Shown: positions 41,147-50,522, numbered from the stretch's first letter. The stretch: 64,000 nt of DNA from Aromatoleum bremense (GCF_017894365.1 NZ_CP059467.1:3596001-3660000); one strand, 5' to 3'. Notes: a model not told the origin generated them from the letters alone. A program made the numbers and translations.

Positions 41147-41547
41147 ACACACGTGGAGGATCGCTCGCGCAGGCCGAAGCGCGGGTCGCGCGCGAGCGGG
41201 CATTATTGGACGCGCAGTTTGATGCGTGGCGCGGGCATGTGCGCAACGAACTCACCTCCCCGCGGGGTCTGGGGGCAGCGTTGATGATGGGGTTTGTCGT
41301 CGGCAACGTGCTGCGGCGACGCCCTCGCCGGCACGAGGCGGCGGCGCCGGTGCGCAAGGGCTTTCTCGCGGTGGCGACAGGCCTGGCGCTGTCTGTGTTG
41401 CGCTGGCGCTACGGCAACCCATGGGCCGCGGTGCCGCATGTGGTGGGGTGGGTGCAGCAGCAAGGCGCAGGCAGAACCGCTCCGTCAAGCGCGGCCGCGG
41501 CCCAGTCATATCCCTGGCAGGGGCCGCGCGCGATTGCGAAACGGTAA
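41143..41547 (+). CDS. Hypothetical protein in the yqjK position
   Basis: The 134-residue protein has a charged helix at the start (AQAEARVARERALLDAQFDAWRGHVRNEL), one moderately hydrophobic segment (GLGAALMMGFVVGNVL), a basic linker, and a second segment (GFLAVATGLALSVL). It is the third gene of the DUF883 operon, coupled by an ATGA overlap. Size, order and charge resemble YqjK-type partners, but similarity is too low to name it. No terminator is visible before the kinase gene. Confidence 0.7.
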   Translation: MNTRGGSLAQAEARVARERALLDAQFDAWRGHVRNELTSPRGLGAALMMGFVVGNVLRRRPRRHEAAAPVRKGFLAVATGLALSVLRWRYGNPWAAVPHVVGWVQQQGAGRTAPSSAAAAQSYPWQGPRAIAKR

Positions 41548-41667
41548 TTATCTGCAAAAAAGAACACCGCCACCGGATCACGGTCATAAGATGAGTGAAC
41601 CGGATGGCGGCCGTCTTTGCACAAGCGTGACGCGAGGCTGGAGGTCGGTGCGGTTTGGAGGTCACAG

Positions 41668-41706
41668 ATGACTGACCATGCCGATGACGATGCGAATGGG
41701 CGATAG
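41668..41706 (+). CDS. Possible 12-codon leader ORF overlapping the kinase start
   Basis: ATG 41668 stands seven bases after GGAGG and reads 12 codons to TAG, ending inside the first codons of the kinase gene in another frame. The best ribosome site in the region fits this short ORF and not the kinase ATG at 41678, so translation of the kinase may be coupled to it. It may also be chance. Confidence 0.25.
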   Translation: MTDHADDDANGR

Positions 41707-44674
41707 CGTATTCCTTCCCGCTGCCGCGGAACGGGCCCCGAGTGTCTGGGGCATGCGGCTCCAGCAGGTGTCCGCGTACGCGAGCCCCGCCGTCGTGGTG
41801 CTGGCGCTGATCGGCGCGGTGGGGTGGTTCGTCGGGATGCCCGCTCTCGGGACGCTGGGGGCGGATTCTGTGCCGTTCATGCCGACCAGCATTGTCAAGC
41901 TCCTGTTCGTTGCTTTCGCGTTGCGCGAGCTCGATCGTGCCCCGGCCGCGCGCGCACGTTTCACCGTCGCGGTGGCGGCTCTTGCCGTCGCGCTGATGTC
42001 GGTGATGGCCCTGACGGTCGGACCCGACCCGGTCGGCATGGTCCTGTCGCCGCTGCTGCCGCCGGCCGAACCCGGATCCATTTATTCCCCGTCCGAGCCA
42101 GCGGTCGGGACAGCCACCACCTACCTCCTTCTTGCCGCGGCGCTGGCGCTGGCGCCCCTGAGCGACCACCGCCTGCTCGCGATCTCGCGGCTGCTGGCCG
42201 TGGCCGTCGGCGGCGTCGCGCTGGTGGCGGTGGTCGGGCTGACTTTCCACCTCGTCCGCCTGAACCTCGCGATTCCTTCGGTCGGCATCGCGCTGCCGGT
42301 CGCGCTGGCGCTGCTGATCACGAGTTTCAGCCTGCTGGTCAGGCACCCGTCGCCGCGGTTCATGCAGTTGCTCGAGCACGATTCGCCCGGCGCGGTGATT
42401 TTCCGCCGCCTGCTGCCGGTCGCGGTCGCCGTGCCGCTCTTGGCCGGCTGGCTGCAGGCACTGGGCCAGCGCTTCGGATGGTTCGGCGTGATCGAGAGCG
42501 AAGGGGTCGTGGCGGTCGCGATGATCGTCGCGTGCACGGTCCTGATCCTGTGGACCGCCGCCCGGCTCGACGAGATGAACACCGACCGTTCGATCGCCGA
42601 GATCCGCGCCAACACGCAGCAGCAGTGGCTGGAGGTGACGCTGGCGACGATCGAGGACGCAGTCATCACCGTCAATGACGAGATGCGCGTCGGGTTCCTC
42701 AACCCGGCGGCCGAGACGTTGCTCGATGTGAAGGTCGGCGACGCGATCGGCCGCGATCTGCGGGAGCTGGTCGTGCTCGTCGACGAAGCGACCGACCAGC
42801 CGATGGGGTCGCCGTTCGCGAGGGCGTTTTCCGAGCTGCGCCAGGTGACGATCAGCGGCGAACCGGCGTTGCGCATGCGCGACGGCAGCGTGCGCGCGGT
42901 AGAGGCGACCGCGACGCCGATCCGCGACTGGAAAGGCGGGATCAGCGGCGGCGTGCTGGTGCTGCGCGACGCGCGCGCCCATCGCGCGCGGGAACATGCG
43001 GATCGGCAGGCCTACGCGGCACTCGACCGGCGCGTCGGTGACCGCACGCGGGCGCTGGAACGGACCATGTCGGTGCTGCGCGAGAGCACGACGCTGCTGC
43101 GCACGATCGCCGCCAGCACGCCGGAGCTGATCGTCGCGAAAAGCCGCGAAGGCCGCATCATGATGGTCAATCCGGCTGCGCTGCAGGCGATGGGGCTGAG
43201 CCGCGCGCAGGTCGTCGGACACAAGGAAGAGAGCCTTTTCGGCGACTCCGAGGAAATGCGGCGCATCCTCGAAAACGACCGCCGCGTCATCGAGACGCGC
43301 CGGCCGATCGTCGTCGAGGAAACGCGCACGACACGCGCCGGCACGCGCACTTTCCTCGTGACGAAATCGCCGCTGCGCGACTCGCAGGGACACGTGTTCG
43401 GCCTCGTCGGCGTCTCCAAGGACATCACCGAGCGCAAGCGCGCGCAGCGCGAACTCGAACAGCTGCTCGTCGCCGAACACCGCCTGCGCGGCGAGGCCGA
43501 ACGCGCTAACCGCGCGAAGGACGAGTTCCTCGCGATCGTTTCGCACGAGCTGCGTTCGCCGCTGAACGCGCTCAAAGGCTGGAGCCAGGTGCTCACCGCG
43601 TCGGGCAGCCCCGAACCCACGACGGTGGCGCGCGCAGCGGAGGCGATCAAGCGCAACATCGACCATCAGGCACGGCTGATCGACGACCTGCTCGACACGT
43701 CGCGGATCATCAGCGGCAAGCTCGAGCTGAACAGCCGCCGCGTGAATCTCGTCGAGATCGTCAACGCGGCGATCGACCTTTCGTGGGACACGGCGAAGGC
43801 GAAACGGATCGAGCTGCGCGTCCACACCGATCGCCCGTCGATGACGATCAACGGCGACCACGACCGGCTGCAGCAGATCGTCATCAATCTGCTCGCGAAC
43901 GCGCTGAAGTTCACCACCGAAGGCGGCTGGGTCGAGCTGCGCCTGACCCAAGGCGAGACGTCGGTGAACCTGTCGGTCGCCGATTCCGGGGTCGGCATCG
44001 AGGCCGGCTTCCTGCCGCACGTGTTCGACCGCTTCAGCCAGGCCGACACCTCGATGACGCGTCGCCACCAGGGCCTCGGGATCGGGCTCGCGCTGGTGCG
44101 CAACCTGGTCGAACTCCACGGCGGCAGCGTGCGGGTCGAGAGCGCCGGCCCGGGCCGCGGTTCGGTATTCACGGTGGAACTGCCCGGCCCGGTGCAGGAT
44201 GCCCTGCCGGGCGAATCGCCCGAGGCGCGGGAAGGCCGTCCGCCGCGTACCGCGCTCGAAGGCGTCGAAGCGCTGGTGGTCGATGACGAGGCGGACGCGC
44301 GCGAAGTGATGACGCTGATCTTGTCGCAGGCCGGTGCGCGCGTGCGCACCTTCAGTTCCGGTGCCGAACTCCTCGTGGAACTCGCCCGGCCGGATGCCAT
44401 CAGCCCGCCGGCGATCCTGCTGCTCGACATCGCGATGCCGGGCGACAGCGGCTTCAGCGTGCTGCAGCGCGTGCGCGAGCTGGCTTCGCTGCCGTTCATC
44501 CCGGCAGTCGCAGTGACCGCCCTGAGTCGCCTCGACCGCACGCGCTTCGAACTCGCCGGCTTCCAGGAATGCGTCGGCAAACCGGTCGAGGCGCGGATCC
44601 TGATCGAGACCATCGCCGCGACACTCGACGTCGCGGACCTCGACGCGCAACGCCGCCAGGCATCGGCGGCGTGA
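41678..44674 (+). CDS. Membrane hybrid histidine kinase (PAS-PAS-HisKA-HATPase-receiver)
   Basis: The 998-residue protein has about eight membrane helices in residues 30-300. Two PAS regions follow (about 315-430 and 475-590, the second ending VGVSKDITERKRAQ). HisKA has its His in FLAIVSHELRSPLNALKGWSQVL, HATPase has N-, G1- and G2-boxes (IVINLLANALKF, VADSGVGIEAG, GLGIGLALVRNL), and the C-terminal receiver has phospho-acceptor Asp in ILLLDIAMPGDSG. The start could be ATG 41678 or one of three close in-frame ATGs. It lies 1.9 kb after the NtrC-type regulator and is its likely partner. Confidence 0.93.
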   Translation: MPMTMRMGDSVFLPAAAERAPSVWGMRLQQVSAYASPAVVVLALIGAVGWFVGMPALGTLGADSVPFMPTSIVKLLFVAFALRELDRAPAARARFTVAVAALAVALMSVMALTVGPDPVGMVLSPLLPPAEPGSIYSPSEPAVGTATTYLLLAAALALAPLSDHRLLAISRLLAVAVGGVALVAVVGLTFHLVRLNLAIPSVGIALPVALALLITSFSLLVRHPSPRFMQLLEHDSPGAVIFRRLLPVAVAVPLLAGWLQALGQRFGWFGVIESEGVVAVAMIVACTVLILWTAARLDEMNTDRSIAEIRANTQQQWLEVTLATIEDAVITVNDEMRVGFLNPAAETLLDVKVGDAIGRDLRELVVLVDEATDQPMGSPFARAFSELRQVTISGEPALRMRDGSVRAVEATATPIRDWKGGISGGVLVLRDARAHRAREHADRQAYAALDRRVGDRTRALERTMSVLRESTTLLRTIAASTPELIVAKSREGRIMMVNPAALQAMGLSRAQVVGHKEESLFGDSEEMRRILENDRRVIETRRPIVVEETRTTRAGTRTFLVTKSPLRDSQGHVFGLVGVSKDITERKRAQRELEQLLVAEHRLRGEAERANRAKDEFLAIVSHELRSPLNALKGWSQVLTASGSPEPTTVARAAEAIKRNIDHQARLIDDLLDTSRIISGKLELNSRRVNLVEIVNAAIDLSWDTAKAKRIELRVHTDRPSMTINGDHDRLQQIVINLLANALKFTTEGGWVELRLTQGETSVNLSVADSGVGIEAGFLPHVFDRFSQADTSMTRRHQGLGIGLALVRNLVELHGGSVRVESAGPGRGSVFTVELPGPVQDALPGESPEAREGRPPRTALEGVEALVVDDEADAREVMTLILSQAGARVRTFSSGAELLVELARPDAISPPAILLLDIAMPGDSGFSVLQRVRELASLPFIPAVAVTALSRLDRTRFELAGFQECVGKPVEARILIETIAATLDVADLDAQRRQASAA

Positions 44675-44713
44675 CACTGGCCGCGCCGGTTCGCGCCGCT
44701 AATTGCACCCTCC

Positions 44714-44726
44714 TGTAATCGTTGCA
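44714..44726. promoter_or_regulatory. Degenerate enhancer-type palindrome TGTAATCGTTGCA
   Basis: Differs at one arm position from TGTAA-N3-TTACA and lies 52 bases before the -24 box at 44779. This matches the spacing seen at 9847-9859. Confidence 0.4.
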
Positions 44727-44778
44727 CGCCTTGCGCTGCCGTAACGGCCATCGGGCCGTTCGGCGGGGCGCCCACCGT

Positions 44779-44794
44779 GGGCACGACGTTTGCC
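44779..44794 (+). promoter_or_regulatory. Sigma-54 promoter of the BON gene
   Basis: GGGCACG-ACGT-TTGCC, one mismatch, with GG-N10-GC spacing. The start codon at 44874 is about 70 bases after the predicted transcription start. Confidence 0.8.
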
Positions 44795-44873
44795 ACTCTC
44801 CGCGGAAGATGGAGCAGGGTCGCCGGCGCAAGGCGGCGCTCCGGCCCCTCACCGATCGCGCAGGAGGAGCACG

Positions 44874-45845
44874 ATGATGAAACGACATCGTTCGCAACCA
44901 ACACGGCAGCACGACGAAGAGGTCCGCCGCGGACAAGGTGGCCCCGGCATGCCGGGGCCGGGTTATGGCAAACCCCCCGCTGTGTACGGACAGGGCGAGG
45001 GCAGCGGATCGCGCCAGCCGCAACAGCTGCAGGACAGCCAGCGCGGTTTCGACGACGGGGGTTCGGCAGGAGGCTATGGCTCGGTGCGGGAAGGCTCGTT
45101 CGGCGGACGCACGAGCCAGGAATACGGACGGTCCGGCCAGGACCCTAACCTCCAGGACTGGCGCAGGGGCAACCCGGGCGGGAGTCTCGAAGGGGGTGGG
45201 TACGGCGGCAACCGGCCGTATCACGGGGTTTCCGGCGACGCGGACTACGGCCCGGTGGACCCCACTCCGGGGCGCTTCCAGCAGGGCGGCGTGCGCGGCG
45301 GCTTCGGCGCGGGCGACTACGGGTCGTCGCAAGGCCAGTGGATTCAGGACCAGGAATTGCCGTACGTCGGCAGCCCGTCCTGCAGCCGCACCCCGCAATA
45401 CCGCGGCATGCCGCTGTGGAGCGGCGCCGGGCGCGGCCGGCAGGGGCCGAAAGGCTATTCGCGTTCCGACGAGCGTCTTCGCGAAGTCGTCTGCGAGCGC
45501 CTCATGCAGGACCGGTCGCTCGACGTCACCGAGGTCTCGGTGAATGTTTCGGACGGCTGCGTCACGCTCGAAGGGACCGTTCCGGAGCGCCACATGAAGC
45601 ACGTGATCGAAGACGTCGCGGACAGCTGCTGGGGCGTCAAGGACATCGAAAACCACCTGCGCATCCGCGCTCCGGAGCCTCCGGCGGGAGCGGAGTCGTT
45701 CGCCCGTTTCGAGGCATCGTCGAATCGGGCCGCGCAGGAAACCGGAGCTTCGTCCGGGCGATCGGTATCCGGGCAACCGGAGCCGGGCGATTCGGGCGGA
45801 CGAGGAAGCTCCTCCGGCGAGTCGAAAGGACAAAGCAGGGAGTGA
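44874..45845 (+). CDS. BON-domain protein with long Gly-rich N-terminal region
   Basis: The 323-residue protein has about 180 residues of Gly/Gln/Tyr/Arg-rich, probably disordered sequence. A single BON domain follows (about 200-265: YSRSDERLREVVCERLMQDRSLDVTEVSVNVSDGCVTLEGTVPERHMKHVIEDVADSCWGVKDIENHL) and then a Ser/Gly tail. There is no signal peptide, unlike the two BON lipoproteins at 10-11 kb, so it may be cytoplasmic. AGGAGG precedes ATG-ATG at 44874. A sigma-54 promoter and a downstream hairpin bound it as a single unit. Confidence 0.88.
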   Translation: MMKRHRSQPTRQHDEEVRRGQGGPGMPGPGYGKPPAVYGQGEGSGSRQPQQLQDSQRGFDDGGSAGGYGSVREGSFGGRTSQEYGRSGQDPNLQDWRRGNPGGSLEGGGYGGNRPYHGVSGDADYGPVDPTPGRFQQGGVRGGFGAGDYGSSQGQWIQDQELPYVGSPSCSRTPQYRGMPLWSGAGRGRQGPKGYSRSDERLREVVCERLMQDRSLDVTEVSVNVSDGCVTLEGTVPERHMKHVIEDVADSCWGVKDIENHLRIRAPEPPAGAESFARFEASSNRAAQETGASSGRSVSGQPEPGDSGGRGSSSGESKGQSRE

Positions 45846-45853
45846 GCAGGGCC

Positions 45854-45881
45854 GGCCGGACGTCGCGCGCGGTGTCCGGCC
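45854..45881 (+). terminator. Hairpin after the BON gene, probable terminator
   Basis: GGCCGGAC and GTCCGGCC form a perfect eight-base stem around 12 bases. Only a short mixed T tract follows (CGTCTTCATC), so termination may be partial and could let transcription pass to the PRC-barrel gene. Confidence 0.5.
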
Positions 45882-45920
45882 GTCTTCATCGTGGAACTTT
45901 CATCCAAAAGGAGCAATGAC

Positions 45921-46370
45921 ATGGCAAGCATCAATCCTCCCGGCACCACCACCACTACCACTCAACACGCCGACATCGTCGGTTCGGGAAACGAAGACCG
46001 CAGCGGACCCGGCCCCCAGGTCATGGCGGCGAGCACGCTGGAAGGCGATGACGTCGTCAACCGTGCCGGCGAAGACCTGGGCAATATCAAGGAGGTCATG
46101 ATCGACGTGCAGAGCGGCCGGGTCGCGTACGCAGTGCTGTCGACGGGTGGTTTCCTCGGTCTCGGGCGCAAGCTCTTTGCGATCCCGTGGGGCGCCTTGA
46201 CGCTCGACACGGACCGCAAGTGCTTCATCCTCGACGTGGATGCTGAACGGCTGAAGAGCGCTCCGGGATTCGACAAGGACCACTGGCCGAGCATGGCCGA
46301 CATCACGTGGGCGAGTGAAATACACGCCTATTACGGCCAGCAGAACTACTGGCAGCCTCCGAGCCACTGA
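45921..46370 (+). CDS. PRC-barrel domain protein
   Basis: The 149-residue protein has a Thr-rich start and a PRC-barrel (about 45-110: LEGDDVVNRAGEDLGNIKEVMIDVQSGRVAYAVLSTGGFLGLGRKLFAIPWGALTL). A C-terminal segment (WASEIHAYYGQQNYW) is common in stress-linked PRC proteins. PRC barrels mediate contacts with other proteins; a catalytic role is not expected. AAAAGGAG lies before the start; ATG 45916 overlaps but is out of frame. Followed by a strong terminator. Confidence 0.9.
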   Translation: MASINPPGTTTTTTQHADIVGSGNEDRSGPGPQVMAASTLEGDDVVNRAGEDLGNIKEVMIDVQSGRVAYAVLSTGGFLGLGRKLFAIPWGALTLDTDRKCFILDVDAERLKSAPGFDKDHWPSMADITWASEIHAYYGQQNYWQPPSH

Positions 46371-46381
46371 TCCGCTGCATG

Positions 46382-46419
46382 AGGGCCGGCGGCGGAATTT
46401 CGCCCCGGCCCTGTTTTTT
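46382..46419 (+). terminator. Rho-independent terminator after the PRC-barrel gene
   Basis: AGGGCCGG (46382-46389) pairs with CCGGCCCT (46405-46412), followed by G and six T residues. Confidence 0.85.
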
Positions 46420-46474
46420 GCCGAACGATCGGCCTCCCGCAGCGCGGGGCGCCAATCAGGGGACCGTGGCCCCG

Positions 46475-46966
46475 ATGAGAGCAGTCTTGGATACGATCCT
46501 CGCCGAACTCACTGCCGGGCTGGGTGGGTTCCAGGAACTCGTCAGGCCGGTGCTGCGCCTGATGGTCGCGCTGCTGTGCGGCGCCGTCATCGGCATGCAG
46601 CGCGAACGCGCGGGAAAGGCCGCCGGATTGCGCACGCATATCCTCGTCGCGTCCGGCTCGACGCTGTTCGTCATCGCCGCGGTGGAGGGAGGCATGGACA
46701 GCTCCGGCCTGTCGCGCGTCATCCAGGGCTTGGTCACCGGCATCGGTTTCCTCGGCGCGGGCGCGATCCTGAAACGCGAACGGGAAAACAACATCCGCGG
46801 ACTGACGACCGCCGCGGGGATATGGATGACGTCCGCGATCGGCGTGACGATCGGGCTGGGACGTTTCGGCGTTGCGATCGCCGCGACCGTGATCACGTGG
46901 ATCGTGCTTTCGGTGCTGCGCCAGATCGAAATCTGGACCGACACCGAAGGGAACGACCGTCCCTGA
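46475..46966 (+). CDS. MgtC/SapB-family membrane protein
   Basis: The 163-residue protein shows the MgtC signature LMVALLCGAVIGMQRERAGKAAGLRTHILVASGSTLFVI, the loop GLSRVIQGLVTGIGFLGAGAILKRE and NIRGLTTAAGIWMTSAIGVTIGLGRF, with about four membrane helices. Members support survival under low Mg or acid stress and can inhibit the F-type ATPase. It lacks the C-terminal soluble domain of Salmonella MgtC, as many environmental forms do. GTG 46466 is an alternative start. Confidence 0.9.
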   Translation: MRAVLDTILAELTAGLGGFQELVRPVLRLMVALLCGAVIGMQRERAGKAAGLRTHILVASGSTLFVIAAVEGGMDSSGLSRVIQGLVTGIGFLGAGAILKRERENNIRGLTTAAGIWMTSAIGVTIGLGRFGVAIAATVITWIVLSVLRQIEIWTDTEGNDRP

Positions 46967-47059
46967 GCCATTCCATCCGTCCGGTTTGGCCGTGGAACCC
47001 CCCGCCCGGCCCGACGTCGTATGGGGACGTCCGTGATCGTGTTCAACAAGGAGATTTCC

Positions 47060-47266
47060 ATGACCACCACACCACAGAAACCGTACACCGATCCTTCGGT
47101 GCACAAGCCGAAGGATTCGCATGTCGAGGATCTTATCGACGAGTCGAGCGAAGAGAGTTTCCCGGCGAGCGATCCGCCGGCCGTGTCACCGAAACGCGAC
47201 CCGGTCGCGCCGAAGGCCGGGGAAACTGGCGGGCGGGACAACAAGGGGAAGAACGAAAGCCCGTAA
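47060..47266 (+). CDS. Small acidic protein with SEESFPASDPP motif
   Basis: The 68-residue hydrophilic protein contains ESSEESFPASDPPAVSPKRDP, a motif shared by a group of short proteobacterial proteins often found near stress genes. No structure or activity is known. AAGGAGA is placed eight bases before ATG 47060. It lies between the MgtC gene and the BTAD regulator on the same strand. Confidence 0.75.
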   Translation: MTTTPQKPYTDPSVHKPKDSHVEDLIDESSEESFPASDPPAVSPKRDPVAPKAGETGGRDNKGKNESP

Positions 47267-47315
47267 GCCGGGAAGACCCGCGACCGGACAGGGGGAGCGC
47301 AGCCAGAAGAGCCCT

Positions 47316-50300
47316 ATGCCGAGTGACACGAGCGGGGTCGGTGGCGAGCGGCCGAGGCGGTTACAGGTCCGGTTACAGGTCCGACTTCTTGGTGCGGTCG
47401 AGATCATCCTGGACGGCCGGCGTCTTCGCGCCTTCGACTCGCTTCGCCTGCAACGGTTTCTGGCGTTGATCGCGCTGCGGCGAAGCCCGCAGCACCGCTC
47501 ACGACTCGCGTTCGAGCTCTGGCCCGACTCCGACGAAGCGCAGGCGCGCACGAACCTCAGAAAGCTGCTCCACGATTTCCGTCATGCCCTTCCGGACAGC
47601 GGCGAGTTCGTCGACATCGACCACGAGACGGTGCGGTGGATCGCGACCGGGCCGAGCGAGGTCGACGTGCTGAGGTTCCGGGATGCCGTGGCGGCCGGCG
47701 ATTTCGAGCTCGCCGCGCGCCTCTATGGGGGCGATCTCCTTCCCGCCTGTTATGACGACTGTGTCGTTGATGAGCGAGCGACACTTCGCGCCGAGGCATA
47801 TCGGGCCCTCGTGCGGCTGACCGAAGAGGCCGCGAGGCGCAACGACCACCAGGCCGCGCTCAGGCATACCCAACGCATCATCGGCCTGGAGCCGACCGAC
47901 GAAGCGGCCGTTCGATTTCAGATGGCAGCACACCTCGCGCTTGGCGATCGAGCTGCGGCGCTGCGCGCCTACCACCGCTATGCGGAGGTGCTCGAGCGCG
48001 AGCTCGGGGTGGCACCGGGCGAGGGGATCGGGTCCCTGTACCGACAGCTCCGGGCCGGCACGCTCGACCGCGACGAAGTGCGGGGCAAGGACCTGCCCGT
48101 CGCCGAATCGCCTTTCGTCGGTCGCGACCTCGAATGGAAGCAGCTTGTCGCGGCATGGAACGCCGCGCGGGAGAGGGGGACACATTTCGTGCTGGTGACC
48201 GGGGAAGCGGGGATCGGAAAATCCCGTCTCGCCCTCGAACTCGGCCGCCACGTTCGGGCAGAGGGGCACGGAGTGGCCTCGGCGCGTGCCTACGAGGCTG
48301 CGGGCAGACTGCCATGGGGTCCCGTCATCGAGCTGCTCCGATCGGACGCCATCCGAAGCCACATCGACACGCTCGACGCGGTCTGGCGGGTCGAGCTCGC
48401 GCGTTTGCTGCCCGAGCTCCGCGACGCTTCCCGGCCGTCTGAACGGCGCCGGTCGGGCGACCCGGCTCAGCGCCATCGGCTGTTCGATGCGGTGGGCCGG
48501 GCGATTGTCGCCGGCGATCGGCCGCGCTTGTTGATCATCGACGATCTGCAGTGGTGTGACGCCGAAACCATCGAGTTGATCGGATTCGTCGTCCGTGCCG
48601 GACAGACGGCACCGGTCCTGATCGTCGGTACCGTGCGCTGGGAGGAGCTTCCACCGCAGCATCCCCTCGTCGGACTCGTCGACGCCCTGGGCCACGATCA
48701 GGCAATGACCACCGTGCCACTTGACCGACTCGACGAAACCACCACTGCGACGCTCGCTGCCCAGCTGCGTGCCGAGGCCACGCTCGATCCGAAGCTGGCG
48801 GCACGACTGTGGCGCGAGACGGAAGGCAATCCACTCTTCGTCATCGAAGCGCTCCGAGCCGGGATCTCCGCAGACGGCGGTCAGGCAGTGCTCACTCCGA
48901 CGATGCGGGCGGTGCTGCGCGCCAGATTGGGCCAACTCACTGACGGCGCTCGGCAACTCGCCGAAGTGGCGGCCGTCATCGGCCGGCCCTTCTCGGTCGG
49001 TGTGCTGGCCTCGGCCACCGGGACCGACGAACACGAACTCGTTGATCACGTCGACGAACTCTGGCGTCGCCGGATCATTCGCGAACAGGGGCTGACGTAC
49101 GATTTCACTCACGACAAGCTTCGGGCCGTCGCGCTGGATATGGTCAGCCCGGCGCGTCGACGCCAGCTCCACCGCGCCGTCGCCGCGGCGATCGCGATCG
49201 GGCGCGACAAGGACATCGACGCGGCAAGCCCGCAGCTCGCCGCACACTACGACCAGGCCGGCATGGTCGAACCGGCCATCGACGCCTATCGCGCGGCGGG
49301 GGCCCGAGCGGTGGCGGTGTCGGCCCTCGACGAAGCGGTCACCCTGTTTCAGCGCGCGCTCGCGCTGCTCGCCGAATTGCCACCGTCAGCCGACCGCGAT
49401 GCACTCGAACTCGACCTCCGGATCGCCCTCGGATCCCCGCTTGTTGCCCTCGACGGGTACGGCTCCAGGGGGGCGCACCAACTCTACGAGCGCGCCCTGT
49501 CGCTGTGCCGCAAGCTACGCCGACCCGTGGCGCCGCCGATCCTCCGTGGTCTCGGCCTCGCCCGGCTGCAGGGCTGCCGCTTCGACGACTGCGATGAGCT
49601 CGCGCGGGCGCTTCTCGAGCATGAGAGTCATGATCCGGTCGCCCGGACCGAGGGCCGCTATCTCCTCGGCGTGAGCGCGTTCTGGCGCGGCGATCTGGCC
49701 AGCGCCCGCCATTATCTCGATGGCGCGGTCGAGGCCTACGACGTTTCCCATCGCGACGAGCATCTGGCCTTGTACGCCCAGGACCCGAAGGCGGTGTGCC
49801 TCGTGCGGCGGGCCTGGGTCGATCTGTGGGCCGGAGATCCCGGCCGCGCCGACGAGACGGCCCGATCGGCGCTCGCGATCGCCGCCGGCCTCGATCATCT
49901 GATGACTTTGGGGTACGTCACCACTTACGCGGCGATCATCGCGGCCGAAGCCGAGGATCTCGCCCGCCTCGCCGAGCTCCTCGCGGACGCCGACCGGCTG
50001 TGGAAGCGGTTTTCCGACCGCTACCTCATGGTCGTGCTGGAGGCCCTTCGGGGCTGGCTGGACGTGGGCGGCGGATCGGCAGGGGGCATCGAGACGATCC
50101 TGCGCTCGGTGGCGCGCTCGCGTGCCGAAGGGGAGACCCTGCATCTGACCTACACCCTTCTTCTCCTCGCCCGGGCGCGCGGCATGCTCCGCGAGTTCCG
50201 CGAGGGACGCGCCGCCACCCGCGAGGCGCTCGCATGGTCACAGCGCTGCAACCAGCGCTATCTCGAGGCCGAACTGTGGCGCGTCGACGGCGAGCTGGCT

Positions 50301-50414
50301 TATCGCAGCGGGGAAAGCGAAGCCGCCGCCGCTTCCCTGCGCCGTGCCGTCGAGATCGCCCGCGCGCAAGGGGCTGGCTGGCTGGAGCTTCGCGCGCTGC
50401 GATCACCCGCTTGA
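47316..50414 (+). CDS. BTAD/AAA-type transcriptional regulator with TPR region
   Basis: The 1032-residue protein starts with an OmpR-like DNA-binding part (LQVRLLGAVEIILDGRRLRAFDSLRLQRFLALIAL). A BTAD helical domain follows (to about 250), then an AAA ATPase from SPFVGRDLEWKQL with Walker A GEAGIGKSR and Walker B LLIIDDLQW, and TPR-like repeats to the end. It resembles SARP/MalT-type signal-integrating regulators. It stops within a repeat (AQGAGWLELRALRSPA), where relatives usually continue for 50-100 residues, so the C-terminus looks shortened. Near the start, 12 bases are duplicated in tandem at 47359-47382. Confidence 0.85.
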   Translation: MPSDTSGVGGERPRRLQVRLQVRLLGAVEIILDGRRLRAFDSLRLQRFLALIALRRSPQHRSRLAFELWPDSDEAQARTNLRKLLHDFRHALPDSGEFVDIDHETVRWIATGPSEVDVLRFRDAVAAGDFELAARLYGGDLLPACYDDCVVDERATLRAEAYRALVRLTEEAARRNDHQAALRHTQRIIGLEPTDEAAVRFQMAAHLALGDRAAALRAYHRYAEVLERELGVAPGEGIGSLYRQLRAGTLDRDEVRGKDLPVAESPFVGRDLEWKQLVAAWNAARERGTHFVLVTGEAGIGKSRLALELGRHVRAEGHGVASARAYEAAGRLPWGPVIELLRSDAIRSHIDTLDAVWRVELARLLPELRDASRPSERRRSGDPAQRHRLFDAVGRAIVAGDRPRLLIIDDLQWCDAETIELIGFVVRAGQTAPVLIVGTVRWEELPPQHPLVGLVDALGHDQAMTTVPLDRLDETTTATLAAQLRAEATLDPKLAARLWRETEGNPLFVIEALRAGISADGGQAVLTPTMRAVLRARLGQLTDGARQLAEVAAVIGRPFSVGVLASATGTDEHELVDHVDELWRRRIIREQGLTYDFTHDKLRAVALDMVSPARRRQLHRAVAAAIAIGRDKDIDAASPQLAAHYDQAGMVEPAIDAYRAAGARAVAVSALDEAVTLFQRALALLAELPPSADRDALELDLRIALGSPLVALDGYGSRGAHQLYERALSLCRKLRRPVAPPILRGLGLARLQGCRFDDCDELARALLEHESHDPVARTEGRYLLGVSAFWRGDLASARHYLDGAVEAYDVSHRDEHLALYAQDPKAVCLVRRAWVDLWAGDPGRADETARSALAIAAGLDHLMTLGYVTTYAAIIAAEAEDLARLAELLADADRLWKRFSDRYLMVVLEALRGWLDVGGGSAGGIETILRSVARSRAEGETLHLTYTLLLLARARGMLREFREGRAATREALAWSQRCNQRYLEAELWRVDGELAYRSGESEAAAASLRRAVEIARAQGAGWLELRALRSPA

Positions 50415-50496
50415 GCGCCTTGTCGTGCTCGATCCGGGCCGCGCCCGGCATGTTCTTCAAAGTCCTTTTCGCACAATTTTTCGTGCTAGCATTCAG

Positions 50497-50516
50497 TTGT
50501 GTACATGGCAACACAA
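50497..50516. promoter_or_regulatory. Probable operator of the toxin-antitoxin pair
   Basis: TTGTGT (50497-50502) and ACACAA (50511-50516) form an inverted repeat directly before the antitoxin start. Antitoxins of this type usually repress their own operon through such a site. The surrounding sequence is more AT-rich than its neighbours. Confidence 0.5.
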
Positions 50517-50522
50517 GGTACG

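Noticed and set aside
41606..41620. TGGCGGC...TTTGC ahead of the hybrid kinase as a sigma-54 promoter
   Set aside because: GG and GC are 11 bases apart. The spacing rule for sigma-54 is strict, so it was not counted.
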